IMG/VR virus record: IMGVR_UViG_3300044679_000108
Span: 1-40,671 of that record
Reading direction: 5' to 3' (one strand)
Length of the DNA: 40,671 nt
Origin: a virus
Part shown: in pieces, positions 15,509 through 24,355 of the stretch
Position numbering within the stretch: position 1 is the stretch's first letter
How the letters are laid out: each line of letters opens with the position of its first letter
The notes under the pieces: generated by a model
Seen by the model: the letters and a program-made list of their open reading frames with translations, nothing else
Database searches by the model: none
Told to the model about the DNA's origin: nothing
Translations under genes and position numbers: made by a program

Positions 15509-18500
15509 CTAGACGCGTGAAGCCGGCGAGAGGCCGGAGAACAGACCGGGCTCGATGCCGACGTCGAGCGCGATGCCGGTGAGGGTGCACGCCTCCGCGC
15601 TCGGCCCCGGCGAGCCGTTCGGCTGGAGCGCGGTCAGGCGTACCTTGATGGCCTGGCAGCGCTTCTGCGATGGGCCGTGGCGCACCTGCTCGGGTCCGCC
15701 CACGACGGTCGAGCTCGGCGTCCACGTCATGTTGTCGAGGTAGAGCGGGTTGCCGCTGCCGTCGAGCTGGTAGTTGTAGGCGACCCGCACCTGCAGCGCA
15801 TGGGCTCCGCGATATTCGCCCAGGACCTGGATGTTCCGGACGTAGCCGCGGCCCTGTAGGTCGTTGAGCTTGATCCAGCCGGTCTCGACGTCGATGCCGT
15901 AGCCGAGCGGTGGCGTGAGCGTCGACTCCTCCACCTGCGGACCGTTGACGGGGTCAAGGTAGACGTACTGGCCCTGCCAGATGCACGCGTGGAGAGCGCC
16001 GGCGACCGACCAGGTCGACCACTCCTGGACGATGTAGTCGTAGACGAGGATACGGTTCGTGGTGACCGCGCGGACCTGGTTCTGGCCGGGCACGACGTGG
16101 CATGCGACCACGGTCTCGCCGTCGAACTCCGCGACGCCCTCGCCGACGTACTGGATGTTCCGGCCGGTATCCATCGTGTACCAGCCCTTGAGCGTCTTGA
16201 AGATGAGGCCGAACGGACCCAGCGCGATCGCGTCGGGCCCGACCGCGCCGACGTCGGTCGAGATGAGCTGCGGTGCGTAGTTCGTGCCGCCGCCGGTGTT
16301 GTCGTAGCCGTCGCCGGGGAACGCGAAGATAGCGCTCTGCCGGAACACGATGAGCGTCTCGGCGAGGAACTGCATCGCCGTGATCGGTCCGGCGCCGGGC
16401 GGGACGTCGATCGTGAGTGCGTCGTTGAACGCGGCGACGTCGCCGTCCTCGCGCAGGAGTGAGTACCAGACCTGGTCGGGGTAGCCGGCGATGCCGGCGA
16501 GGAAGATGCGGTAGTAGTCGGCGGCGATGAGGGTCGCCGCCGGCGGCGCGAGGTTCGAGAGCACGCCGCCGTTCTCGTTGTTGGCCTCATGCGTGGTCGC
16601 GGTCGCGTCCGCCTCGCCGTCGGTGAACGCCGACGCGAAGCCGGTCGCCGGCGCCGGGATGTAGGGGTTCGCCGATGCGCCGCTGTTGGCCGGGTTCTGG
16701 TCGGTGATGAGGTACATCGGCGCCTGCAGCGTCGGGTTGTCGGCGGTGCGCCAGACCTCGAGCGCGGGCGGGTTGGCCGTCTTGTGCGTGATGGGGCACG
16801 CCGGACCGGCCTGCATCGCGAACGCGGTGCCGGTGTTCGTCGCGTTGGCGAGCGTGGCCGTGGTCGATCGCTCGCTCTCGCCCTGCGCGTTGTACCAGCG
16901 GAACGTCCCCTTGTATCCGTATGTGCCGGTGGCGATGGAGCCCGAGCCGGAAACGATCGCGTCGAGGTACCACGGGTAGATGTGGAAGCCGACCTCGTAG
17001 AGCGCCGCGCCGTCGTACTGCAACACCTCGCCGGCGGCGACGTACGTCGTGAGGCCGAGACGCTCGGTCTGCCGCGCCTGGTTCGAGTCGAACGTGAACG
17101 TCACGCTCTGCGGCGAGCGCATCGCGTAGGCCGAGGGCACCGGCAGGGCGGCGCCGGTCGTGGTGTTGCCAGTGCCCACCGAGATCTGGCGGCGCTTGCT
17201 CAGGCAGACCGTGAACGTCGTGTTGACGGCTCCGACCTGGACGGTGGGAAGGCGGCCGATCGACGGCGACAGGCCGGCGCCGCTTTCGTATACGGCCTTG
17301 GCGAGGCACTGCGAGCCGGGCGCGCCGTTCCCGCCGGTCTGGGGCGCGTAGCCCGTGAGGAGGTCGGCTGGCCCATAGAGGAAGTACGCGTTCTCGAACG
17401 CGCCCGTCCCGCTGACCATTGCGGAGCCCTGGCCGACGCCGCAGGTCTGGCCGAACGCGAGCCAGACATGGGGCTCGTTGTTGTAGAGGAACGCGCGCGA
17501 CGCGACGCCGCACCAGCCGGCGGCGATGGCAGGTGTGCCGATGGTTCCGGTCTCTGTGCATGAGCCGATCTGCGTCGAGAACGCGGAGTTGTTGCCGGCG
17601 TTTTCGTTCGATGAGACGAACGCATAGCAGGTAGGGGTCGAGCCGCCGGTCATGACCGCGGCGATCTGGTTGATGGGCGTGCTCGCGACCGTGAGTAGTG
17701 TCTTGTTGATAACGCTCGTATCCGCGAGGGTCGCGATCGTGATCAGGTCCGCGATGACCGCGGTACCGTCGCCGCGCACGACCATCATGTTCGTGCCGGT
17801 GGCGTCGCTCGCCACCGAGACGGGGCCGTCTGCGGTCCGCGTCTTGTTGGCCGTGGCGAGCGTCAGTGAGCTCGAGATCGAGAACACACCATACTGGGAC
17901 GCCGACGTGACGTGAGACGCGCCGATGGCGACGTCGCTGCCGATCTGTTGTGTCGCGTCGTAGTACGGCAACTCGACCCCGAAGCTGGAGATTGAGGTCG
18001 GTGTCGTGGCCGCGCTGGTCGCGATGTTGTTCGGATCGAGTGCGACCGCCACGAGAGTCGCAGCCGAAACGAAGAACCACAGCACCTTGGTCTCGAGCGC
18101 GACGAGCTTTGCCCGGGACGCGCCGTTCGCGGCGATGTAGGAGGTCACCGTCGGATTGAGCAGGACGTTGCCGGTGTTGTTGTCGATCGCGGCGATATAG
18201 ACGTTGGTGGTCGACGCGTTCGGCGATCCCGTCCATGTGAAGAAGGTGACGTTGCCCAGGGTTGCCTGGTCCTGATCGATCTGGTCATCGGTGGTCGCGA
18301 ACGTCGTCTGCTCGCTGACCTGGGCGGCGTAGTGGTTGCCCTTGGCCACCCATCCGCCGGCGCTGGTGTCCCAGCTGTAGAGCCCCGTGCTCGTGAACAT
18401 CAGCAGCTCGTTGCCGTTGACGGCCAGCCGGCGCAGGTTCGTGAGGAAGCCCCCGGTGACGGTCTCGGTGCCGAGCGCGAAGTACGGCTTGCGCGTACGC

Positions 18501-18640
18501 AAAGCGCCCCACTCGTCGAACTCGACATCGGTGGCGATGTCGAGACCCGACGGCTGCATCGCCTGTGGCGACTGCTTCGTCTTGAGGCCCATGACGAACG
18601 GGACCTGGACGAGCTGGAACTGCAGGCCCTGGGCGCCCAT
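15509..18640 (-). CDS. Tail hub / nozzle-type protein (P22 gp10 or T7 gp12-like role)
   Basis: 1043 residues, by far the largest virion protein. The start is set by the TGATG overlap with the upstream gene. The N-terminus fits tail tubular or stabilisation proteins (VPFVMGLKTK, then ATDVEFDEWGALRTRKPY, a description of reading a boundary protein). The segment FRQSAIFAFPGDGYDNTGGG with TDVGAVGPDAIALGPFGLIF and then KTLKGWYTMDTG is characteristic of phage hub/nozzle proteins. It is beta-rich throughout. Position next to the connector gene supports this. The exact structural class is not certain. Confidence 0.75.
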   Translation of the reverse strand: MGAQGLQFQLVQVPFVMGLKTKQSPQAMQPSGLDIATDVEFDEWGALRTRKPYFALGTETVTGGFLTNLRRLAVNGNELLMFTSTGLYSWDTSAGGWVAKGNHYAAQVSEQTTFATTDDQIDQDQATLGNVTFFTWTGSPNASTTNVYIAAIDNNTGNVLLNPTVTSYIAANGASRAKLVALETKVLWFFVSAATLVAVALDPNNIATSAATTPTSISSFGVELPYYDATQQIGSDVAIGASHVTSASQYGVFSISSSLTLATANKTRTADGPVSVASDATGTNMMVVRGDGTAVIADLITIATLADTSVINKTLLTVASTPINQIAAVMTGGSTPTCYAFVSSNENAGNNSAFSTQIGSCTETGTIGTPAIAAGWCGVASRAFLYNNEPHVWLAFGQTCGVGQGSAMVSGTGAFENAYFLYGPADLLTGYAPQTGGNGAPGSQCLAKAVYESGAGLSPSIGRLPTVQVGAVNTTFTVCLSKRRQISVGTGNTTTGAALPVPSAYAMRSPQSVTFTFDSNQARQTERLGLTTYVAAGEVLQYDGAALYEVGFHIYPWYLDAIVSGSGSIATGTYGYKGTFRWYNAQGESERSTTATLANATNTGTAFAMQAGPACPITHKTANPPALEVWRTADNPTLQAPMYLITDQNPANSGASANPYIPAPATGFASAFTDGEADATATTHEANNENGGVLSNLAPPAATLIAADYYRIFLAGIAGYPDQVWYSLLREDGDVAAFNDALTIDVPPGAGPITAMQFLAETLIVFRQSAIFAFPGDGYDNTGGGTNYAPQLISTDVGAVGPDAIALGPFGLIFKTLKGWYTMDTGRNIQYVGEGVAEFDGETVVACHVVPGQNQVRAVTTNRILVYDYIVQEWSTWSVAGALHACIWQGQYVYLDPVNGPQVEESTLTPPLGYGIDVETGWIKLNDLQGRGYVRNIQVLGEYRGAHALQVRVAYNYQLDGSGNPLYLDNMTWTPSSTVVGGPEQVRHGPSQKRCQAIKVRLTALQPNGSPGPSAEACTLTGIALDVGIEPGLFSGLSPASRV

Positions 18641-18957
18641 CACATCACCATCAGGTCGACGGTGACGGTCGCCCCCCAACCGGAGGCCTCGAGGACGACG
18701 ACGGTCGCGTTGCGGAGGACCTCGGCGATCGCGCCGTTGCTCGACCCGCCGCGTGCCGGCGACGGCGCGACGAACATCGGGACGCGGCCCAGGCCGTGGG
18801 GGACGGAGACCTGCGTCGCGTTCGGCAGCGCGACGTTACGGACCACGCGCGCGGCGACCGCGGGCTGCTTCTGTATCTCGTCGATGCGCTCGCGGTGGTT
18901 GCGGTTCGCGCGCTCGGCCACGGGGTCGGCGAGCTGGACGGTGACGCCCGCCCTCAT
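18640..18957 (-). CDS. Small virion-associated protein with HGLGRVP motif
   Basis: 105 residues. After a charged helix (residues 12-35) the sequence VPHGLGRVPMFVAPSP and a beta-rich end (TVVVLEASGWGATVTVDLMVM) follow. The HGLGRxP motif occurs in many small phage structural proteins and fibre domains. It lies between connector and hub genes and is probably a minor tail component. Confidence 0.6.
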   Translation of the reverse strand: MRAGVTVQLADPVAERANRNHRERIDEIQKQPAVAARVVRNVALPNATQVSVPHGLGRVPMFVAPSPARGGSSNGAIAEVLRNATVVVLEASGWGATVTVDLMVM

Positions 18958-18967
18958 CGGTTGGCCC

Positions 18968-19681
18968 TCATCGATCGAGCCACCACTCGCCGTCGCGGTA
19001 CGGCTCGAAGTAGTCGTCCTCGTCCTCGACCATCATGCGCGGCGGGTCGTTGAACGCCCGCATCGCCGCCCACTCGACCAGCTTCTCGCGCGCGGCATCG
19101 CGCTCGGACATCGCGACCGAGGCGTCGCTCTTGATCTTCGCGAGGATGCGGACCGCGGTCCCCCAGATCATGAACTGCTCGCCGTACGGCGAGACGACGT
19201 CGACCAGCGCGGAGTCCGCGTAGCTCTGCAGGTCCGGCGGCTGGTTGACGTACCGCAGGATGTAGACGTCGTTCGCCGGCGGCGTCGGGTAGAGGTAGAT
19301 GGTGTCGTCCACGAGCTCGTAGCGGCGCGCGTGGCCGGTGCGGCCGGCCCACATCGCACGCTCCTGCGGCTGCATCTGGCGCAGCCGCCGGAGCCGGCCG
19401 GACGGCGCGATCACGCGCTCGATGGTGTCGACGGTCGCGTAGTGGTCGACCGGCTCGCCCCAGGTGTTCGTGCCGCCTGGGGTCGTGAACGTGGTCGACG
19501 TCTCGAAGTAGCGAAGGCCGGGCTCGGCGACCGCCGAGTAGAGGTCGCCGTACTGCGCGCTCATCATCGAGTTGACGAGCGTGGTGGCGGTCGACGAGCC
19601 GAAGAACTGCAGGTCGTACTCGACGTCCGCCTGCTGCAACGCACGCGTGCGCAAGTCGCTCATGGCGAAGCGACGTGGCAC
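18968..19681 (-). CDS. Head-tail connector / adaptor-type protein
   Basis: 237 residues from GTG 19681 with GGAG ten bases upstream; an in-frame ATG at 19663 (MSDLRTRALQQAD) is the alternative. The pattern matches phage adaptor or tail tubular A proteins: an N-terminal LRTRALQQADVEYD helix, an LVNSMMSAQYGDLYSAV helix, then a beta region with YELVDDTIYLYPTPPANDVY, and a helical end. These proteins link the portal ring to the tail hub. Position directly upstream of the hub gene fits. Confidence 0.7.
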   Translation of the reverse strand: MPRRFAMSDLRTRALQQADVEYDLQFFGSSTATTLVNSMMSAQYGDLYSAVAEPGLRYFETSTTFTTPGGTNTWGEPVDHYATVDTIERVIAPSGRLRRLRQMQPQERAMWAGRTGHARRYELVDDTIYLYPTPPANDVYILRYVNQPPDLQSYADSALVDVVSPYGEQFMIWGTAVRILAKIKSDASVAMSERDAAREKLVEWAAMRAFNDPPRMMVEDEDDYFEPYRDGEWWLDR

Positions 19682-19687
19682 GCCGGC

Positions 19688-20119
19688 TCAGCTCCGCGAG
19701 GCCTTGAAGTAGAAGCTCAGGTCGAGCAGGTTGGTCGTCGCCATGTCGACGGCGGCGAACGAGCTCTGCCCGTTCCACAGGTCGACCTCGATCGACCAGC
19801 TCGGCAGCGTCGCCCCCGAGCCCGCGTTCGCCACCAGGAGGCCGGCGGTGGCGTTGTATCCCTTCACGTTCCCCTGGGTCGTGGTGTCGCGGAACGCGAA
19901 GCCAAAGCCCATGAACAGGCCCGGGTTGTCCGCGAACACGACGTTGATGCGGCCGGTCGCGACCCACGAGATCGTGGTGCGCTGACCGTACGTGGTCGTC
20001 AGGTTCGCGGTGGTGCTCGAGGCAAGGACCGGCGCGGTGCCCGCGCCCGTCCCCAGGAGGAACACCAACCACTCGTGGACGCCCGCGAGGTTGACGTAGT
20101 ACTGCTCGAACTCGACCAC
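19688..20119 (-). CDS. Hypothetical virion protein
   Basis: 143 residues from a GTG six bases... after the upstream stop (TGAGCCGTG). It is beta-rich and low in charge (TTISWVATGRINVVF, SWSIEVDLWNG), with aromatic residues spread evenly, like small capsid-associated proteins. I do not recognise the family. It lies in the capsid-to-connector interval, where decoration, adaptor or closure proteins are usual. Confidence 0.6.
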   Translation of the reverse strand: MVEFEQYYVNLAGVHEWLVFLLGTGAGTAPVLASSTTANLTTTYGQRTTISWVATGRINVVFADNPGLFMGFGFAFRDTTTQGNVKGYNATAGLLVANAGSGATLPSWSIEVDLWNGQSSFAAVDMATTNLLDLSFYFKASRS

Positions 20120-20122
20120 GGC

Positions 20123-20878
20123 TCAGCGCTCCCAGTAGCCGACCGTGAACTGGTAGGTGCGCGCAGCCGCCTGCGCCGCGGCCCACTCGCTCAGGTAGTA
20201 GTTCTGCTGCGGGCCGATGATGACGGGACCGCAGGAGAGCTGCGAGAAGCACTGCAGCGTGCCGTCCGTCGGCATGCCCGGGCCCTGCGGGACCGTGTTG
20301 CCGAACGTCAGGAGCACGTAGTCGTTGGCGACCGGGATGACCGACCGCACGAGGTGGTTGTGAACGAGCCGCGCGGACGCCGACGCCGCGGCGAGCACCA
20401 GCGCGCCGAAGTTGACCGTCGCGTTGCTCTTGCTCGAGGTGTTCATGTTCGGCGACACCGGCGTGATCGCCGAGCCGCCGCTCGACCAGCGGGACGGACC
20501 CGCATCGAGCTTCCCGGTCAGGTTGTAGTTCGTCGAGGAGGTCCCGACGGCCACGACCTGGAGCAGGATGAAGTCGAGGTAGATCTGCTTGCCGCTATTG
20601 CTGACGGTGTTGTTGTTGAAGATCGACAGCAGGCCGACCGTCTCGGAGAACGCCGTCGGCGCGGTCGCGCCGGCGATCGCCGTGCCCGGCGTCGGGTTGG
20701 TCGCGACGAAGTAGGAGCCTTCGTCGGCCAGGGCGTGGTGGCGCGCGCCGTGGAGCGGCTGTGCGACCACCTCACCGTAGCGGCTGATGCGAAGCGGGCT
20801 GTTGACCTGGTCGCCGACCGCCGGGTTGGGAAGGTTGCGGTTGGTGAGGGCCCAGAGCAGGACTTGTGACGGGTTCAT
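20123..20878 (-). CDS. Minor structural protein
   Basis: 251 residues; AAGGGAC precedes the ATG. It begins with a short helix and then LRISRYGEVVAQPLHGARHHALADEGSYFVATN, a beginning seen in structural proteins next to major capsid genes in podovirus-type phages (quoted: RYGEVVAQPLHGARHHALAD). The remainder is beta-rich with hydrophobic strands. It is only 16 bp downstream of the capsid gene and probably shares its transcript. A decoration or minor head role is inferred. Confidence 0.6.
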   Translation of the reverse strand: MNPSQVLLWALTNRNLPNPAVGDQVNSPLRISRYGEVVAQPLHGARHHALADEGSYFVATNPTPGTAIAGATAPTAFSETVGLLSIFNNNTVSNSGKQIYLDFILLQVVAVGTSSTNYNLTGKLDAGPSRWSSGGSAITPVSPNMNTSSKSNATVNFGALVLAAASASARLVHNHLVRSVIPVANDYVLLTFGNTVPQGPGMPTDGTLQCFSQLSCGPVIIGPQQNYYLSEWAAAQAAARTYQFTVGYWER

Positions 20879-20894
20879 GGCGTGGTGGTCCCTT

Positions 20895-22115
20895 TCAGAT
20901 CGCGGTCACAGCGCCGACGCCGTTGGAGCCGGTGTCGTACTGGATGTAGTTGCCGATGAAGCGGGCCCGGATTTCGAGACCGTCGGTGTTGGCGTCGCGC
21001 AGCATCGGGCGCCCGTCGTCACGGATGATGTGGACGAGCTCCTCGAGGTGCTTGATGCAGTGGGCGTCCGGCCGATTGAGCCGCACGCGGTCGTAGCGGG
21101 CGTCGGGGTCCGACATGACCTTCAACGCCCCGCCGGCGGTATGCAGGATGATGAATTCGAACCCGACGTCGGCGGTGCCGCCGATGTCCGAGCCCATGTA
21201 CTCGACCTTGGCGCCGAGCCGCTTGACCATCGCCTGAAACGTCGAGGGGAAGACCTGGCAGTCGACCGCCTTCTTCGCGATGATCTGCATCTCGACCGCG
21301 ATGTCGCCGATGAGCTCCTCGGGGTAGCGCGAGGTGTCGTTGATGCGGACACCCGAGAGGGCTTCGGCATCGACCGACCGATCGATGCCGCGGAACGAGT
21401 CGCCGGCGACCGGCACGGAGAGCGGTGTGCACAGCTCCATGCCCTCGATGCAGTTGCCCGGGTCGCCGTTGCGGAACAGGTAATCCGAGTCCGCGAAGCC
21501 GACCAGGGTCGCGGCGTTGTCGAGCGTGATGGTGCCGTTGGTGCGGTTGAGGCCGACGACCGTCGCGAAGCCGCTGCGCGCCGACGTGCCGTTGGAGTTC
21601 TGCGAGGCGATGACCTGCATGCCGCGCTTGAAGTGCTCGACGTCGCGGTAGAACGTGAGCGTGACGACGTTGCCGGTGAGGCCGCCGGTCGCGCGCTGGC
21701 CGCGCTGACCGGACTGGTCACGGAACAGGTCGTAGGCGATGTTCGCCCCGAGCTCGTCGAGGATGCCGTCCTGCGAGCGGGTGATGAGGTCGTAGAACGA
21801 CCCCTTGCCGCCGCGCGCGCGCAGCATCGAGGGGCCGTCGATCGTCAGATCGCCATACTTGGTGTAAGGGATCGCGGCGAGCTGGGCGCCCTTGAGCGGC
21901 GCGGCCGCGCCCTGCGCGGTGCCGAACACCGAGGAGATGCCCTGCGGGTTGCCGGTCGTGATCGCGTAGTTGAAGTCCGTGCCGTCGAACGCGCCTTCCT
22001 TGGGAATCGCGTAGAACGTCGGGTGATCGCGGAGCGCGATCTCGGTTGCCTGGCGGTCGGAGTACCGATGCTTGTAGATGTAAGCAACGGTTGAAATGGT
22101 TGAGCTGTCGGCCAC
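20895..22115 (-). CDS. Major capsid protein
   Basis: 406 residues from a GTG preceded by GGAAGGGAC; upstream codons are in frame but would include the ribosome site. Size, position immediately after the scaffold gene, and sequence style all fit a HK97-fold coat protein: an N-terminal region (RDHPTFYAIPKEGAFDG, GNPQGISSVFGTAQG), a long helix (SFYDLITRSQDGILDELGAN), and a C-terminal HTAGGALKVMSD beta segment near PDARYDRVRL. The conserved structural features cannot be verified here, but no other gene is a better candidate. Confidence 0.75.
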   Translation of the reverse strand: MADSSTISTVAYIYKHRYSDRQATEIALRDHPTFYAIPKEGAFDGTDFNYAITTGNPQGISSVFGTAQGAAAPLKGAQLAAIPYTKYGDLTIDGPSMLRARGGKGSFYDLITRSQDGILDELGANIAYDLFRDQSGQRGQRATGGLTGNVVTLTFYRDVEHFKRGMQVIASQNSNGTSARSGFATVVGLNRTNGTITLDNAATLVGFADSDYLFRNGDPGNCIEGMELCTPLSVPVAGDSFRGIDRSVDAEALSGVRINDTSRYPEELIGDIAVEMQIIAKKAVDCQVFPSTFQAMVKRLGAKVEYMGSDIGGTADVGFEFIILHTAGGALKVMSDPDARYDRVRLNRPDAHCIKHLEELVHIIRDDGRPMLRDANTDGLEIRARFIGNYIQYDTGSNGVGAVTAI

Positions 22116-22130
22116 GACGGTCCCTTCCGA

Positions 22131-22148
22131 GCCCACCGGGCGGTGGGC
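22131..22148. promoter_or_regulatory. Hairpin just upstream of the capsid ribosome site
   Basis: GCCCACCG (22131-22138) pairs with CGGTGGGC (22141-22148) with a two-base centre. It lies on the leftward transcript 15 nt before the capsid start codon. It may be a processing or stability element for the highly expressed capsid message. There is no T-run for an intrinsic terminator. Confidence 0.6.
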
Positions 22149-22212
22149 TTAGCGAGCGGGTTGGTGCCGTCGGTCGTGTTGGCGGGGACAGGTCGGGTCG
22201 TCGTCGCAGGCA

Positions 22213-22228
22213 GGCGCGCGAGCGCGCC
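22213..22228. promoter_or_regulatory. Short GC hairpin between scaffold and capsid genes
   Basis: GGCGCGC (22213-22219) pairs with GCGCGCC (22222-22228). It is eight bases beyond the scaffold stop codon. Together with 22131-22148 it brackets the 120-base scaffold-capsid spacer. Confidence 0.5.
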
Positions 22229-22235
22229 GGAAACG

Positions 22236-23426
22236 TCAGTCGTCGAGCGAGATCTGTCCGCGCTCGAGCTTGTTGATGTTCTCGATCATCGTCTTGCGGT
22301 CGGGCAGCACGCTCTTGCCGTTCGTCGGCGCAACCGCGGCGAGCTGCGCGGGCGTCGGCTTGCCGCCGGCGGTCGCCGCGGCCGCGCCGGGCTTGCCGGC
22401 CGGTTTGCCCGCCGTGGTCGTGGTCGCGCCGGCGCCGCCGGCGAGCTTGTCGAGTAGCGGGCGGTCGCGCTCGAGCGCCTTGCGGCGGATCTGCTCGTAC
22501 GTGCGCGCGACCTTCTTGGGGTCGGGCATCTCGCCGTCGCGCTGGTGGAGCTGCAGCGCGACCCGGCGCAGCCGCTCGCGCGTCGCGTCGGGGCGCGCGT
22601 CGAGCTCGGCCTTGAGCAGCGGGGTCTCGTCGGTGGCCGACTTCGCGACGCGCGATAGGTAGCGCAGCGCCGCGGCGTTGGACTCCTGTTCGGCCGCGCT
22701 CTGCGTCGTCCGCTCCTCGATCGCCTTGATGCGCTCGTTCGCCGTGCGGAGCTCCTCGCGGAGCTCGCGGTTCTGCTTGAGCTGCATCGCCGCGGCCTTG
22801 TACTTGGGGTCCTTCTGCCCGGCCTTGGACATGCCGTACAGGATCTGCGAGACCTCCTCGAGGTCATCGTCACCGACCCCGAGCGCCTGCAGGACCGACA
22901 GCGGGTCGCCCTTGGCGCGGGCCTTGAGCCGCTCGAACTCCTGGGCCGCCTCGATCTTGGGCTTCCACTCGGCGAGGACCTGCTGCTTCTCGGTCTCCCA
23001 GCTGCGCCGCTCGGCGGCGAGCTGCTCGCGGCCGCGCTGCTCTGCGCGGCGGACCTTGCCGAGGCGCCGCTTGGTGTCCTCGTCTTCCGAGCCGCCGTCG
23101 GCGTCCGGCTTGGCGGCGAGCTCGTCGTCGTCCTCGTCGTCCAGGTCGTCGAGCTCGACGTCCGGCTCGTCATCGGCGGCCTCGCCGGCGCCGGCGTCGG
23201 CATCTGGCTTGGCGGCGGGCTTGGGGTCGGGCTTCGCCGGCGCGGCGGGCTTCGGCTCGGGCGTGGCGTCGCCGGCGGGCTTGGCGAAGTACTCGTCCGG
23301 CACCTCGGACATGAAGGCCTCGCGCGCAGCCTTGTCGGCCGCGGCGCGGTCCGCGCGCGAGACCGGGATCGGCGTCGCGGCGGTCGTGCCGGTCGTCTCG
23401 AGCTGAGCTGCTGCTTCGCCAGCCAT
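22236..23426 (-). CDS. Capsid scaffolding protein
   Basis: 396 residues. It shows the usual scaffold composition: a Pro/Ala/Lys-rich then very acidic region at ~70-115 (DDEPDVELDDLDDEDDDE), followed by a long charged coiled coil at ~120-260 (RRAEQRGREQLAAERRSW and so on), an Ala/Thr/Gly linker, and a short charged C-terminal helix that would contact the coat protein (KTMIENINKLERGQISLDD). It directly precedes the capsid gene. I use ATG 23426; a TTG three codons upstream is possible. No protease domain is visible, so scaffold release is probably without proteolysis. Confidence 0.75.
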   Translation of the reverse strand: MAGEAAAQLETTGTTAATPIPVSRADRAAADKAAREAFMSEVPDEYFAKPAGDATPEPKPAAPAKPDPKPAAKPDADAGAGEAADDEPDVELDDLDDEDDDELAAKPDADGGSEDEDTKRRLGKVRRAEQRGREQLAAERRSWETEKQQVLAEWKPKIEAAQEFERLKARAKGDPLSVLQALGVGDDDLEEVSQILYGMSKAGQKDPKYKAAAMQLKQNRELREELRTANERIKAIEERTTQSAAEQESNAAALRYLSRVAKSATDETPLLKAELDARPDATRERLRRVALQLHQRDGEMPDPKKVARTYEQIRRKALERDRPLLDKLAGGAGATTTTAGKPAGKPGAAAATAGGKPTPAQLAAVAPTNGKSVLPDRKTMIENINKLERGQISLDD

Positions 23427-23463
23427 GCCCGACAAGGGTTAGCGATCGCCGGTGGCATCACGA

Positions 23464-23474
23464 CGAATAGGCCC
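23464..23474 (-). promoter_or_regulatory. GGGCCTATTCG motif 37 nt before the scaffold start
   Basis: On the minus strand GGGCCTATTCG ends exactly 37 nt before ATG 23426. The same 11-mer ends exactly 37 nt before the start at 28753. This suggests a shared promoter or activator element for two late transcripts. Confidence 0.45.
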
Positions 23475-23477
23475 CGT

Positions 23478-23521
23478 TTGAAAAGTCCGGGCAGAGATGC
23501 GGCGCGGCCGAACTTTTTCAA
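23478..23521. repeat. Imperfect AT-rich inverted repeat
   Basis: TTGAAAAGT (23478-23486) faces ACTTTTTCAA (23512-23521) across 25 bp, with one bulged base. It is among the most AT-rich spots in the virion region. It lies between the divergently read scaffold and methyltransferase genes, where promoters are expected. Confidence 0.55.
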
Positions 23522-23649
23522 CGTACGGGCGTTCCTGGTGCGATGACGGCCACGAGGGTTCGCGGGGTTGCGCGATCTGTCGCGCGACCCTGGAGGTGGC
23601 GGATGCGTCGCCGCTTGACAGACGCGACACGTTCCTCGAGGCTCGACAC

Positions 23650-24354
23650 ATGCGGTCCTGCGCGTGGTGTCGCCAGCAGCTCGACGCGACGAAACGGTGC
23701 GACACGAGGACGTGCTCGAAGCGCTGTCGGCAGGCCCTCCATCGGTTCGGCCGCGAGGCGTCGCGTAGGGCCTACGCGACACTTCCGCGCCGGGTTGCCT
23801 ATGCCGACCCGCCCTACCCCGGGCTCGCCCGGCGGTACTACGCGGAGCACCCCGACTACGCCGGCGAGGTCGACCACGCGGCGCTGCTGTCGCGCCTGCA
23901 GCGCTACGACACCTGGGCGCTGTCGACGTCGTCTCGCGCGCTGCCCGTCGTGCTCGACGTCGCGCGACAGCTCGGGCTCACGCCGAGCGTGGCGGCGTGG
24001 TTTCGCGGGATGCGGTCCGTACCGGCGCTCGGTCCGCTGCAGGCCTGGGAACCCGTCGTGTACGCCGGCGCGCGACAGGACCTTTCGCTCGGGTTCCGCG
24101 CGGATGCGACCATCTGTCACGCTCGGCCGCGCGCGACAGATCCGGGTCGCGTCGTGGGAGCGAAGCCGGCGCGGTTCTGCTACTGGCTCTTCGAGTTGCT
24201 CGGCGCCCTGCCCGGCGACTCGTTCGATGACCTGTTCCCTGGCTCCGGCGGCGTGTCGCGCGCGTGGGGCATCTACGTGTCGCGCGCCGGCGAGCTCGAC
24301 GTGTCGCCACCAGGTGCACGCGACGCGTCGCGCGTCGACGTCGGCGACGCATAG
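23650..24354 (+). CDS. Adenine-specific DNA methyltransferase-like protein with N-terminal Cys motif, inserted gene
   Basis: 234 residues on the strand opposite to all its neighbours. The methyltransferase motif DPPY is at 53-56. The C-terminal block KPARFCYWLFELLG, GDSFDDLFPGSG and GVSRAW is typical of phage N6-adenine methyltransferases of the Dam/MT-A70-like group. The N-terminus has a Cys cluster (CAWC near 4-7, then C17, C22 and C26 in CSKRCRQALHRFG) resembling a small zinc finger. ATG 23650 keeps this motif; longer GTG starts exist. Its stop is one base from the portal stop. Opposite orientation, AT-rich flank and distinct hexamer content mark it as a moron. It probably protects phage DNA or alters host expression. 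Confidence 0.75.
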   Translation: MRSCAWCRQQLDATKRCDTRTCSKRCRQALHRFGREASRRAYATLPRRVAYADPPYPGLARRYYAEHPDYAGEVDHAALLSRLQRYDTWALSTSSRALPVVLDVARQLGLTPSVAAWFRGMRSVPALGPLQAWEPVVYAGARQDLSLGFRADATICHARPRATDPGRVVGAKPARFCYWLFELLGALPGDSFDDLFPGSGGVSRAWGIYVSRAGELDVSPPGARDASRVDVGDA

Positions 24355-24355
24355 G

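Noticed and set aside
18332-20869. 845-residue plus-strand ORF over the connector and minor virion genes
   Set aside because: It is antisense to a consistent series of coupled virion genes, has Arg/Asp/Val-rich shadow composition and no domain.
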